A stretch of 64,000 bases of DNA from assembly GCF_039535785.1 (NCBI RefSeq), contig NZ_BAAAXV010000009.1:1736001-1800000 (forward strand). Direction: 5' to 3'. The position numbers were made by a program, and so were the translations under genes. The stretch is from Nonomuraea helvata. GTDB lineage: Bacteria > Actinomycetota > Actinomycetes > Streptosporangiales > Streptosporangiaceae. This document shows positions 7,802 to 20,231 of this stretch, in pieces (the stretch's first letter is position 1; each line of letters begins with the position of its first letter). The notes beneath the pieces are model-generated. The model had not been told where the DNA came from. It ran no database searches and saw nothing but the letters and a program-made list of their open reading frames with translations.

Positions 7802-8461
7802 ATGACTGATGCGATGTACGTCCAGCTGCTGGACCTGGCCTGCGGGGCGTTCCTGCTCACGGGTGTGCTGGTGCTGTGGCGGCGCGAGTTGTCGGCGATC
7901 GTGTGGCTGTTCGCCCTGGAAGGGGTGGCCCTGACCGCCCTGATCGTCGTCCTGGGCGTCTGGCAGGCAGACCTCGAGCTGATTCTGGTCGGTCTCGGGG
8001 TGGGCGCCCTGCGTGCGGGGCTGCTGCCGTACCTGATGCGCCGCGCGCTGGTGGCGAGCGGCGCGGGTCGCGAGACGCAGCCCCTGGTCAATGTGGCGAC
8101 CTCGCTGCTGGTGGCGGCGGTGCTGGCGATGCTGGCGTACGCGGTCTCCCAGCCGCTGGTACGGCTGTCGCCCACGCCGGCGACGCAGGCCGTGCCGATC
8201 GCGCTGACCGTGCTGCTGATCGGTTTCTTCGTCCTGGTGACCCGGCGGCGGGCGCTGTCACAGCTCGTGGGCTTCCTGCTGATGGACAACGCCATCACCG
8301 CCACCGCATTCCTGACCACCAGCGGCGTCCCGCTCGTCGTCGAGCTCGGGATCTCCCTCGACCTCCTGCTGGCCGTGCTGGTGCTGCAGGTACTTACCAC
8401 CCGGATGCGGGCCGCCTTCGGCGGCACCGACCTCGACGAGCTGCGGGAGTTGCACGACTGA
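7802..8461 (+). CDS. hycP: HyfE/HycP-like membrane subunit
   Basis: This small polytopic membrane protein (219 residues from the ATG at 7802) has about six to seven hydrophobic segments in the HyfE/NuoK-like arrangement, ending in MRAAFGGTDLDELRELHD. An in-frame ATG at 7790 would add four residues. GGGGGTG sits five bases ahead of 7802, so I prefer 7802. It follows hycD directly and shares one base with the hycQ start. It corresponds by position to hycP (Rv0085). It probably forms part of the membrane arm between the NuoH-like and NuoN-like subunits. Confidence 0.82.
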   Translation: MTDAMYVQLLDLACGAFLLTGVLVLWRRELSAIVWLFALEGVALTALIVVLGVWQADLELILVGLGVGALRAGLLPYLMRRALVASGAGRETQPLVNVATSLLVAAVLAMLAYAVSQPLVRLSPTPATQAVPIALTVLLIGFFVLVTRRRALSQLVGFLLMDNAITATAFLTTSGVPLVVELGISLDLLLAVLVLQVLTTRMRAAFGGTDLDELRELHD

Positions 8462-9933
8462 TGGCCAGCTTGCTGCTGATCGCTCCGGTCGCCGTGCCCG
8501 CGGCCGCCGCCTGCGTCTACGCCGTGCTCGGCTGGAACCGGATCACCGCCTGGCTGGGCGCGCTCGCTGCGGCCGGGCTGCTGACCTGTGCCGTCGCGCT
8601 TGCCACGACGGAGAAGCTCTACGGCGGCGGCCACGCGTTGGGGGAAGCACTCGCGGGACTGCTGCACAGCGACGCGCTGAGCGCCTTCATGCTGATCGTC
8701 ATCGGCACGGTCGCGCTGCTGGCCATGCTGGCCAGCCCCGCTTACCTCGCTGCCGAGCTCGCCGCCGGGCACACCGGGCCTCGCGCGATGCGCCGCTACG
8801 GCGTGCTGACCCAGTCCTTCATCGCCGCGATGGCGCTGGCCGTCCTTGCCTCCAGTCTGGGCCTGCTGTGGGTCGCCATCGAGGCGACCACCATCCTGAC
8901 GGCGTTCCTGGTCGGGCACCGGCGCACCCGCCAGGCCACGGAGGCCGCGTGGAAGTATGTGGTCATCTGCTCGGTCGGCATCGCGCTCGCGCTGCTGGGC
9001 ATCGTGCTGGTTCATTACGCCGGCGACCACGTCGGCGTGGCCTCCCTCGACTGGGCGGAGCTCGCCGAGCACGCGAACCGGCTCGACCCCGGCGTGATGC
9101 GCATCGCGGTCATGCTGCTCGTGCTCGGGTTCGGCACCAAGGCCGGGCTGGCGCCGATGCACGCCTGGCTGCCCGACGCGCACAGCCAGGCCCCGGCTCC
9201 GGTGTCGGCGCTGATGTCAGGGGTTCTGCTGTCGGTGGCGTTCTACGCCATCCTGCGCGTCAAGGTCATCGCCGATGTGGCGCTCGGCGCCGGGTTCACC
9301 CGCACGCTGCTCGTCATCGTGGCGCTGGCCTCTCTGGCTGTGGCCGCGTTCCTGCTGCTCGGGCAGCGCGATTACAAACGGCTGCTGGCCTACTCCAGCA
9401 TCGAGCACATGGGCCTGGTCGCCCTCGGCGCGGCGATCGGCAACACCCTCGCCCTGGTCGCCGTCCTGCTGCACATCCTCGGGCACGGGCTCGGCAAGTC
9501 GGTGTTGTTCCTGTCCGCAGGACAGCTGCACCAGGCGCTCGGGAGCAGCCGGATCCACGCGGTACACGGTCTTGTGACCAGAGCGCCGATGCTGGCCGGG
9601 CCGTTCGCGCTGGGGCTGCTGGCCTTGCTCGGCCTCCCACCGTTCAGCCTGTTCGCCAGCGAGCTGGGCATCGCGCGGGCGGGCTTCGCCGCCGGGCTGG
9701 GCTGGGCGATCGCGGCGGCCCTGGTGCTGATGCTCGTCATCGTCGCCGCCGTCGGCCGCCAGGGCCAGCAGATGCTGCTGGGCGGCGGGCCGGGCGAGGC
9801 CATCGCGCTGCCGCGCGGAGTGGCCGTCCCGCTGCTCGCAGGGCTGGCCGCCTGCGCCGCCCTGGGCATCACTCTCGGGCCGCTGCACTCCTTGCTGCAG
9901 GCCGCCGCCACCATCGCCGGAGCAACGCCATGA
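8461..9933 (+). CDS. hycQ: HyfF/HycQ-like proton-translocating membrane subunit
   Basis: This 490-residue membrane protein of the NuoL/M/N family is the second antiporter-like subunit in the operon. The signature GTKAGLAPMHAWLPDAHSQA followed by PVSALMSGVLLSVAFYAILR holds the channel lysine and conserved proline. AYSSIEHMGLVALG and HILGHGLGKSVLFLSAG are further family motifs. It begins on the last base of the preceding stop and overlaps hycE by 4 bp. Two different antiporter-like subunits in one complex match hydrogenase-4-type and Ehr-type (energy-converting hydrogenase-related) complexes. It corresponds to hycQ (Rv0086). Confidence 0.92.
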   Translation: MASLLLIAPVAVPAAAACVYAVLGWNRITAWLGALAAAGLLTCAVALATTEKLYGGGHALGEALAGLLHSDALSAFMLIVIGTVALLAMLASPAYLAAELAAGHTGPRAMRRYGVLTQSFIAAMALAVLASSLGLLWVAIEATTILTAFLVGHRRTRQATEAAWKYVVICSVGIALALLGIVLVHYAGDHVGVASLDWAELAEHANRLDPGVMRIAVMLLVLGFGTKAGLAPMHAWLPDAHSQAPAPVSALMSGVLLSVAFYAILRVKVIADVALGAGFTRTLLVIVALASLAVAAFLLLGQRDYKRLLAYSSIEHMGLVALGAAIGNTLALVAVLLHILGHGLGKSVLFLSAGQLHQALGSSRIHAVHGLVTRAPMLAGPFALGLLALLGLPPFSLFASELGIARAGFAAGLGWAIAAALVLMLVIVAAVGRQGQQMLLGGGPGEAIALPRGVAVPLLAGLAACAALGITLGPLHSLLQAAATIAGATP

Positions 9934-9953
9934 GCCGGAGCAACGCCATGAGC
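9916..9953 (+). repeat. 18-bp tandem duplication of the ribosome site and start codon of hycE
   Basis: GCCGGAGCAACGCCATGAGC occurs at 9916-9935 and again at 9934-9953, a period of 18 bp. Each copy has GGAG spaced seven bases from an ATG in the same frame, so translation may start at 9930 or 9948. The first ATG overlaps the hycQ stop. Confidence 0.85.
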
Positions 9954-11417
9954 ACGCGCACCATCGCCGACATCGGCCCCGCCGAGTTGCCCACGCACGC
10001 CGCCCGGCTGCTGGCCGACGGCCACCGGCTGGCGCTGGTCTCCGCACGCCAAGGGGCCGACGGGTTCGGCCTGGCGTACCTGTTCGTCGCCGGCAGCCCG
10101 GATCGCCGTACCGAGCTGCGGCTCCGCCTCCCCTCCGAGCGGCCGGCCGTACCCAGCCTGGCCCACCTCTCCTTCCCCGCAGGCCGGTTCGAGCGGGAGA
10201 TCCGCGATCTGTACGGGATCACCCCGCTCGATCACCCGCTCCCCCGGCGGCTGGTGCGCCACCACCACTGGCCGCGCGGCTGGTACCCGATGCGCACCGA
10301 CGCCGGGCCACCGCCCTCCTTCGGCGACCCCGAGGGTCCTTACCCATTCGTCACCGTCGAGGGCCAGGGCGTCTACGAGATCCCCGTCGGGCCCGTCCAC
10401 GCCGGCCTCATCGAACCGGGGCATTTCCGCTTCTCCGTGGTCGGCGAGACCATCATCAAGCTCAAGGCCAGGCTCTGGTTCGTGCACAAGGGCATCGAAA
10501 AGCTCTTCGAGGGCCGCCACCCCGCCGACGGGCTGGAACTGGCCGAGCGCGTCAGCGGCGACACCTCCGTCGGCCACGCGCTCGCCTACTGCCTGGCTGT
10601 GGAAGAGGCCACCGCGACCCCGGTCAGCGCCCAGGCACAGCGGGACCGAGCCATGTTGCTGGAGCTGGAACGCCTCTACAACCACGTCACCGACCTGGGC
10701 GCGCTCTGCAACGATGTGGCCTTCGGCATCCTGCACGCGCACACCGGGCGCATCCGCGAACAACTCCTGCGGATCAACGCTGAGGTCACCGGACACCGGC
10801 TGCTGCGCGGCGGCGTCCGCCTCGGCGGCGTCCAGCTGAAGGCATCCCCCGACCCCGATCGGCTGCGCGCCATCGGCACCGACGTGGCCGAGCTCGCCGA
10901 ACTCGCCCTGCGGCACACCGTGGTCGCCGACCGCTTCACCGGCACCGCCGTCCTGTCCGGCGACGCCGCCGGCGACCTCGGCACGCTGGGCTACGTGGCC
11001 CGCGCCAGCGGCCTGGACCTCGACGCCCGCCGCGACCACCCCTTCACCGACCTGGGCGAATTCACCCCCGCCCGCCGCACCAGTGGCGACGTGCTGGCCC
11101 GCTTCCAGATCCGGGCGGAGGAGATCGCCACTTCCATCGCTCTGATCACTCACCTGGCCGACTCGCCTGCGGCACCGGCGGATTCACCTCAAGCCGAAGG
11201 ATCTTCCTCGGGCGTGGGACTCGTCGAAGGCTGGCGCGGCACGATCGCCCACCGCGTCGAACTGGCCCCCGACGGGACCCTCACCCGTGTGAAGGTCGTC
11301 GATCCGTCCTTCTTCAACTGGCCTGCTCTTCCGGTAGCACTCGACAGCGCGATCGTCCCCGACTTTCCCTTGGTCAACAAGAGCTTCAACCTGTCCTACG
11401 CCGGCAACGACCTCTGA
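9930..11417 (+). CDS. hycE: HycE-like fused NuoC-NuoD large subunit, nickel ligands absent
   Basis: This 495-residue protein has a NuoC-like (30-kDa) N-terminal domain, about residues 1-140 with FEREIRDLYGITPLDHP, and a NuoD/hydrogenase large-subunit domain after it. Active [NiFe] enzymes carry CGIC after ER-V/I; here the sequence reads ERVSGDTSVGHALAY. At the C-terminus DPCxxC is replaced, and the protein ends NKSFNLSYAGNDL. Both cysteine pairs that bind Ni-Fe are therefore gone and hydrogenase activity is unlikely. It resembles the last gene (hycE, Rv0087) of the mycobacterial locus. Two start codons are available, 9930 and 9948, inside an 18-bp tandem duplication. Confidence 0.9.
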   Translation: MSRSNAMSTRTIADIGPAELPTHAARLLADGHRLALVSARQGADGFGLAYLFVAGSPDRRTELRLRLPSERPAVPSLAHLSFPAGRFEREIRDLYGITPLDHPLPRRLVRHHHWPRGWYPMRTDAGPPPSFGDPEGPYPFVTVEGQGVYEIPVGPVHAGLIEPGHFRFSVVGETIIKLKARLWFVHKGIEKLFEGRHPADGLELAERVSGDTSVGHALAYCLAVEEATATPVSAQAQRDRAMLLELERLYNHVTDLGALCNDVAFGILHAHTGRIREQLLRINAEVTGHRLLRGGVRLGGVQLKASPDPDRLRAIGTDVAELAELALRHTVVADRFTGTAVLSGDAAGDLGTLGYVARASGLDLDARRDHPFTDLGEFTPARRTSGDVLARFQIRAEEIATSIALITHLADSPAAPADSPQAEGSSSGVGLVEGWRGTIAHRVELAPDGTLTRVKVVDPSFFNWPALPVALDSAIVPDFPLVNKSFNLSYAGNDL

Positions 11418-11459
11418 CAGCAAGATGTGCCTGCACGCCAACGTCACCACCGTGGACGT

Positions 11460-11564
11460 GACGCGCGGCTGGTGGTGGGCTCACACGGCCGCGGCGCCCT
11501 GGGCTCGACAGTGCTCGGCTCCGGCAGTCGGGGCGTCCTGCGCCACACCCACTGCCCCGCGGCG
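11460..11564 (+). pseudogene. universal stress protein, C-terminal remnant
   Basis: In one plus-strand frame the translation includes LVVGSHGRGALGSTVLGS followed by SRGVLRHTHCP. This is the characteristic ATP-binding C-terminal motif (G-x2-G-x9-G-S/T) of UspA-family proteins. No start codon, N-terminal domain or proper C-terminus surrounds it, so only the last 35 or so residues of a former gene remain. Usp genes are common DosR-regulon members in actinobacteria, which fits the theme of the island. The rest of 11418-11679 shows no other recognisable gene. Confidence 0.6.
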
Positions 11565-11679
11565 GGAGACCGACACCGTACGGCACCACGTGCCGATCTT
11601 CGAGTCCCGCAGGCAACGGCAAGAGCACCAGAAGGCCGCAGGGATTCGGCACGGCGGTCAAATGACGGTCAAACGATCA

Positions 11680-11714
11680 AGAGGCCAGATCCGCGATCTC
11701 GGGATCTAGCCTCT
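11680..11714 (-). terminator. hairpin after tRNA-Ile
   Basis: Two 13-bp arms, 11680-11692 (AGAGGCCAGATCC) and 11702-11714, pair with one mismatch around a 9-base loop. On the minus strand the hairpin follows the tRNA 3' end by 17 bases and is followed by TTGATCGTTTGACC, so it probably terminates the tRNA transcript. Confidence 0.6.
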
Positions 11715-11731
11715 GAACTGGTGAAACCGGG

Positions 11732-11805
11732 TGGGGCTACCAGGACTTGAACCTGGGACCTCTTCCTTATCAGGGAAGCGCTCTAACCGACTGAGCTATA
11801 GCCCC
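11732..11805 (-). tRNA. tRNA-Ile (anticodon GAT)
   Basis: The minus strand reads GGGGCTATAGCTCAGTCGGT at the 5' end. An anticodon stem CTTCC/GGAAG closes the loop CTGATAA, giving anticodon GAT. A T-arm with GGTTCAAGTCC and a matching acceptor stem TAGCCCC complete the 74-nt cloverleaf. The terminal CCA is not encoded. In many actinobacteria tRNA-Ile follows gyrA and the DUF3566 gene, usually with tRNA-Ala behind it; no tRNA-Ala is seen here. Confidence 0.97.
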
Positions 11806-11886
11806 GCGCACACCGAACGTTATCGCATCCGCAGGAAGGAGGCGAACCGGTTGCTCGGACGAGAAAAAGCTTACCGTGTCCGGAGT

Positions 11887-11928
11887 GCTGCTCGCGCCGT
11901 TCCCGTCATCGGTCCCGGCGCGAGCAGC
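11887..11928 (-). terminator. hairpin after the DUF3566 gene
   Basis: GCTGCTCGCGCC (11887-11898) and GGCGCGAGCAGC (11917-11928) form perfect 12-bp arms with an 18-base loop. The hairpin lies 5 bp beyond the DUF3566 stop, and a T-run follows about 15 bases downstream on the minus strand. It probably separates the gyrase operon from tRNA-Ile. Confidence 0.65.
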
Positions 11929-11933
11929 CTTGC

Positions 11934-12698
11934 CTACTCGGCCTCGCTGAAGGTGACCTCGACGCCTCCGACCAGGTCAGAGGCGATGTTGTAGATGACC
12001 GCCCCCAACGTCGAAAGCGCCGTGATCAGTACGACGTTCACAGCCCCGATCAATGCCGTGTAGCCAAGAATCCGCACAGGCTCGAACCACGAGGCGATGT
12101 TGATGGGGATCGAGTTCTGCCCCTGCTCGCCCTGGCCGAGCTGGTTGACCAGGTCGACCAGCGAGTCGAACACCCCCAAGGCCGACAGCACGCCGTACAG
12201 GACGGCCACCGCCACGAACAGCACCACGAAGCAGACCAGGGACACCACGAAGCTGAACTTCATGGCCGACCACGGCTCGACGCGGCGCAGGACCAGGTGG
12301 GCCTTGCGGGGGAGCCGGGCCCCCGAGCTGCTGGACGATTTCTTCTTGTTGGGCAGTTCGATCGCAGGCGGTGCCTCCGTGGCCAGCGAAGGGCGCAGGC
12401 GGACCGTCTCGTTGCCACCCTCCGCAGGGGGAGCGGGCGCAGGCGTGGGAGCCGACGACCGCGCGTCCTCCTTGGCCGGGCCCGGCTTGCCCGGCGCAGA
12501 CGACGCGGGCGGCGCAGGCGGACCGGACGGACCGGACGGCCTGGGCTGTGCAGGCTGCGAGGACGGCGCAGGCTGCGCGGGCTTCGTGTCCTTGCTGTCG
12601 TCGACCGCGCCGAATGTCTCGGATTGGTTGGGCTTCTTCGGTTGCTGTCCGTTACCCGAAGCCGCCTTTGTCCTGGCGGGGCCACCCTGGGCGCTCAT
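11934..12698 (-). CDS. DUF3566 membrane protein downstream of gyrA
   Basis: This 254-residue protein has a long disordered N-terminal half rich in Pro, Ala, Ser, Gly and Lys (about residues 1-130). The C-terminal DUF3566 domain has two hydrophobic stretches (FSFVVSLVCFVVLFVAVAVL and the later ILGYTALIGAVNVVLITAL) that should span the membrane. It matches the protein encoded immediately after gyrA in most actinobacteria (Rv0007 in M. tuberculosis), whose molecular role I cannot state. It lies 3 bp after the gyrA stop, so it is almost certainly part of the gyrB-gyrA operon. Confidence 0.88.
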   Translation of the reverse strand: MSAQGGPARTKAASGNGQQPKKPNQSETFGAVDDSKDTKPAQPAPSSQPAQPRPSGPSGPPAPPASSAPGKPGPAKEDARSSAPTPAPAPPAEGGNETVRLRPSLATEAPPAIELPNKKKSSSSSGARLPRKAHLVLRRVEPWSAMKFSFVVSLVCFVVLFVAVAVLYGVLSALGVFDSLVDLVNQLGQGEQGQNSIPINIASWFEPVRILGYTALIGAVNVVLITALSTLGAVIYNIASDLVGGVEVTFSEAE

Positions 12699-12701
12699 GG
12701 A

Positions 12702-15200
<2,499 letters not shown>

Positions 15201-15212
15201 AGGTAAATGTCC

Positions 15213-17162
<1,950 letters not shown>

Positions 17163-17403
17163 AATCCTCCTGCCGCGGACACGCGGCGGGGGAGGCGATC
17201 AAATGCAAAGCTGCCCCTACCGTGCCCGTCACCGTCGTGAGTGCCCCGATGCGCGGTCACCCAGGGGAGTCGGTTTGCTGCCGGGGTGACACGCAAGCGG
17301 ACGTGTCCGGAATCCGTCTTCATTCTACCGGGTCCGGAGCCTGATAGTGGCAAGGAACGCGCCTGTGATGCTCTCTAGCTCGTTTTGCCCCCAGTCCAGC
17401 ATC

Positions 17404-17421
17404 CCCCCTCCGGAAAGGGGG
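17404..17421 (-). terminator. short GC hairpin between dciA and gyrB
   Basis: CCCCCT (17404-17409) can pair with AGGGGG (17416-17421) around a six-base loop, 50 bp beyond the dciA stop on the minus strand. It is the only clear structure in the 17163-17471 gap; the remainder probably holds the gyrB promoter and leader, where I see no riboswitch. Confidence 0.35.
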
Positions 17422-17471
17422 CTTATCGCGTCTGTGGCTTTCTGATCGCCCCTGGAGCCTAACCCCACGTC

Positions 17472-17969
17472 CTATCCATAGGTGTCGCCGGGGCCCCGGC
17501 TTCCGGTCACTCTCAACCCGCCGGACGGTCTCGGCGCGTTCTGCGGGCCTCTGACCTTGACCTTCGTGACTGTGCCGTCGCCGAGCTCCTCGTTCAGCCT
17601 GCGTACGAGGGTGCGGGCGAGCAGCCGCACCTGCGTCGCCCACGCCGTCGAGTCAGCCGCGATCAGCACCTCACCGTCCTCGAACGACTCCGGCTTGGTG
17701 TGGGCGGCCAGGTCAGGACCGACGATGTCGATCCAGCGTCCGAAAACCCCCCCGACGGCCGCCGACCGCTCCCAGCCGCGGTCGGCCAGCAGGTCGGCTA
17801 TCGCGCGTCCGAAGAGCTGCGGGTCGCCGGCCTCCCTGCGCGGCCCGGCCTTGCGCCTGGGCTCGCGCCGGGGGAGCTGGCCGCGCTTGGCCGCGTCGGC
17901 CTTGGCCTGGGCGAGCTTCTCCCTGGCCATCGCGGCGCCCCTGGCCGCGGGATTGTCGTCAGCGGACAC
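17472..17969 (-). CDS. dciA: DUF721/DciA-family protein
   Basis: This 165-residue protein has a basic, Lys/Arg-rich N-terminal tail (about residues 1-50) and a DUF721 domain (about 60-150: WERSAAVGGVFGRWIDIVG, then STAWATQVRLLARTLVRRLNEELG). DciA proteins are the ancestral loaders of the replicative helicase DnaB in bacteria that lack DnaC or DnaI; the family role is known, and its application here is inferred. The GTG start at 17969 lies 11 bp inside recF, so the two are coupled. Location in the dnaA-dnaN-recF block and the presence of dnaB in the same window fit a loader role. Confidence 0.9.
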   Translation of the reverse strand: MSADDNPAARGAAMAREKLAQAKADAAKRGQLPRREPRRKAGPRREAGDPQLFGRAIADLLADRGWERSAAVGGVFGRWIDIVGPDLAAHTKPESFEDGEVLIAADSTAWATQVRLLARTLVRRLNEELGDGTVTKVKVRGPQNAPRPSGGLRVTGSRGPGDTYG

Positions 17970-19203
17970 GGGTCACGCTCCCTTCTGCGACGTCGAACCT
18001 CGCCCCCACCAGCTCCGCGGGGACGTCGGCCGGCACGGCCGCGGTGATGAGCACCTGCTCGGCGGGGGCGACGATCTCGGCGAGCCGGCGCCGGCGCTGG
18101 CTGTCGAGCTCGGCGAACACGTCGTCGAGGATCAGCACGGGGTCGCCGCCGTCGGCCCGGAGCAGGTCGTACGCCGCCAGCCGCAGCGCCAGCGCGAACG
18201 ACCAGGACTCGCCGTGGCTGGCGTAGCCGCGGGCGGGCAGGTCGCCGATGCCGAGCATCAGGTCGTCGCGGTGCGGGCCGACGAGCGTGACGCCTCGCTC
18301 CAGCTCTGCGGAACGGACCTCCAATAGCCGCTCCCGCAGCCGCTCTTCAAGGGTTTTCCCCAAGTCTGTGGATAACGTCTGTGTATCGAAAGATCCCCGC
18401 TCACCGGGGACTTCACCACTCCGGCCGTCCTCATCTGTGTCCCCACCTGTGGACAACGTGCTGCGGTACGCCAGCGTCGCGGGGGCGCTGCCCGGGGCGA
18501 GCGCGGCGTACGAGCCGGCCACCAGCGGGCGCAGCGCCTCGATGAGCTCCAGCCGCGCCCGCAACAGCTCCGCGCCGTGCCTGGCGAGGTGGGCGTCCCA
18601 CACCTCCAGCGTGCTCAGCACGTCGCCCGCGCCCGCCGCCGCGAACGCGCTGTCGCTCTCCGCCCGCCTGCCGCTCCTGCTGCCCCTGCGGGCCTGCGCG
18701 GCCGTACGGAGGAGCGCGCCGCGCTGCTTGAGCACGCGGTCGTAGTCGGCGCGCACACCGGCGAACCTGGGCGTCCTGGCCACCAGCAGGTCGTCGAGGA
18801 AGCGGCGGCGCTCGGCGGGGTCGCCCTTGGACAGCGCGAGGTCCTCCGGGGCGAACAGCACCGTGCGCAGCAGGCCGATCACGTCACGCGCCCGCGAGAC
18901 GGGGGAGCGGTTGAGCCTGGCGCGGTTGGCCCGCCCCGGGTTGATCTCCAGCTCGATCAGCGCCCGCCGGTCGTCCCTGTGGACGGCGCAGCGCACGATC
19001 GCCCGCGTGGCGCCCTTGCGCACAAGCGGCGCGTCGCTCGACACCCGGTGGCTGGAGTGCGTCGCGACGTAGCCGAGGGCCTCGACCAGGTTGGTCTTGC
19101 CCTGGCCGTTGGGCCCCACGAACGCCGTGACGCCCGGCTCCAGGCCGAGCTCCACGGACGCGTACGACCTGAAATCGGTCAGCGAGAGGTGGGCGACATG
19201 CAC
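17959..19203 (-). CDS. recF: DNA replication and repair protein RecF
   Basis: This 414-residue SMC-like ATPase helps load RecA at single-strand gaps. Walker A is GPNGQGKTNLVE (about residues 30-41), and the Walker B region is PVLILDDVFAELD near the C-terminus, followed by EQVLITAA. The protein is slightly longer than many RecF, with an insert in the middle rich in Arg, Gly and Ser (ARRGSRSGRRAESDSAF and TGGDTDEDGRSGEVPGERG). The start is the GTG at 19203. The gene lies between gnd and dciA on the same strand. Confidence 0.96.
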   Translation of the reverse strand: MHVAHLSLTDFRSYASVELGLEPGVTAFVGPNGQGKTNLVEALGYVATHSSHRVSSDAPLVRKGATRAIVRCAVHRDDRRALIELEINPGRANRARLNRSPVSRARDVIGLLRTVLFAPEDLALSKGDPAERRRFLDDLLVARTPRFAGVRADYDRVLKQRGALLRTAAQARRGSRSGRRAESDSAFAAAGAGDVLSTLEVWDAHLARHGAELLRARLELIEALRPLVAGSYAALAPGSAPATLAYRSTLSTGGDTDEDGRSGEVPGERGSFDTQTLSTDLGKTLEERLRERLLEVRSAELERGVTLVGPHRDDLMLGIGDLPARGYASHGESWSFALALRLAAYDLLRADGGDPVLILDDVFAELDSQRRRRLAEIVAPAEQVLITAAVPADVPAELVGARFDVAEGSVTRVR

Positions 19204-19238
19204 CCCACGAGGTTAGTGCGCCTCAGGGATCGGTGTGG

Positions 19239-20186
19239 TCACCGACGCTCGGTCTCGCGCGGCGGCACCACGTCGGCGCCCGGCGAGTCGGCGCCCTTGC
19301 CGGTGCTGCCCTCCGCCGAGGTGATCGCGTGGCCGCCGAACTGGTTGCGCAGGGCCGCGACCGCCTTCATCGCGGGGGAGTCGTCCTGCCGCGAGGCGAA
19401 CCGGGCGTACAGCGCGGCGGTGATGACCGGCAGCGGGACCGCGTGGTCCACAGCCGCCTGCACCGTCCACCGGCCCTCCCCGGAGTCCTGTGCATAACCC
19501 CGGAGCTGGTCGAGGTGCTTGTCGTCGTCGAGCGCACGCACCAGCAGGTCGAGCAGCCAGGAGCGGATCACGGTGCCCGTGCGCCAGCTCTTGAAGGAGC
19601 CCTTGACGTCCTTGACGACGTCGGAGGCCTCCAGCAGCTCCCAGCCCTCCGCGAACGCCTGCATCATGCCGTACTCGATGCCGTTGTGGACCATCTTCGC
19701 GAAGTGCCCGGCGCCGACGTCGCCGGCGTGGACGAAGCCGTCCTCGCCCTCGGGCTTGAGCGTCTCGAAGAGCGGCATCAGCCGCTCGACGTCGGCCGTG
19801 GCTCCGCCGCACATGAGCGCGTACCCGTTCTCCAGGCCCCACACGCCGCCACTGACGCCGCAGTCGACGAAGCCGATGCCCTTCTCGCTCAGCTCGGCCG
19901 CGTGCTTCTGGTCGTCCACGTAGTGGGAGTTTCCGCCGTCGACGACGATGTCGCCCGTGTCGAGGAGTTCGCCGAGATCGTCGATCGTGGACTGGGTGGG
20001 CTTCCCCGCGGGGACCATCACCCAGACCGCGCGCGGTGCCTGCAGGCGCTCGACCAGCTCCTTCAGGCTGGAGACGTCGCTGATCGCCGGATCGCGGTCG
20101 TAGCCGATGACGTCGTGGCCGCCGCGGCGCAGGCGCTCGGCCATGTTGCCGCCCATCTTGCCAAGTCCGACCATGCCGATCTGCAT
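19239..20186 (-). CDS. gnd: 6-phosphogluconate dehydrogenase, short (NAD-type) form
   Basis: This 315-residue protein has an N-terminal Rossmann domain (MQIGMVGLGKMGGNMAERL) and the all-helical 6PGDH domain (VDCGVSGGVWGLENGYALMCGG, then KMVHNGIEYGMMQAFAEG). It belongs to the roughly 300-residue YqeC/GndA-like class, shorter than the classic 470-residue enzyme and often NAD-dependent. It converts 6-phosphogluconate to ribulose-5-phosphate and CO2. The ATG follows GGGGGT. Placement between dnaN and recF is standard in streptomycetes and relatives. Cofactor preference is inferred from the class. Confidence 0.93.
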   Translation of the reverse strand: MQIGMVGLGKMGGNMAERLRRGGHDVIGYDRDPAISDVSSLKELVERLQAPRAVWVMVPAGKPTQSTIDDLGELLDTGDIVVDGGNSHYVDDQKHAAELSEKGIGFVDCGVSGGVWGLENGYALMCGGATADVERLMPLFETLKPEGEDGFVHAGDVGAGHFAKMVHNGIEYGMMQAFAEGWELLEASDVVKDVKGSFKSWRTGTVIRSWLLDLLVRALDDDKHLDQLRGYAQDSGEGRWTVQAAVDHAVPLPVITAALYARFASRQDDSPAMKAVAALRNQFGGHAITSAEGSTGKGADSPGADVVPPRETERR

Positions 20187-20231
20187 GTTGTCTACCCCCT
20201 TGTCAGACTTCCATCATCCCCGATGACAGGT

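Noticed and set aside
9390..11153. 587-codon minus-strand frame opposite hycQ and hycE
   Set aside because: Antisense shadow of genes with strong family motifs.
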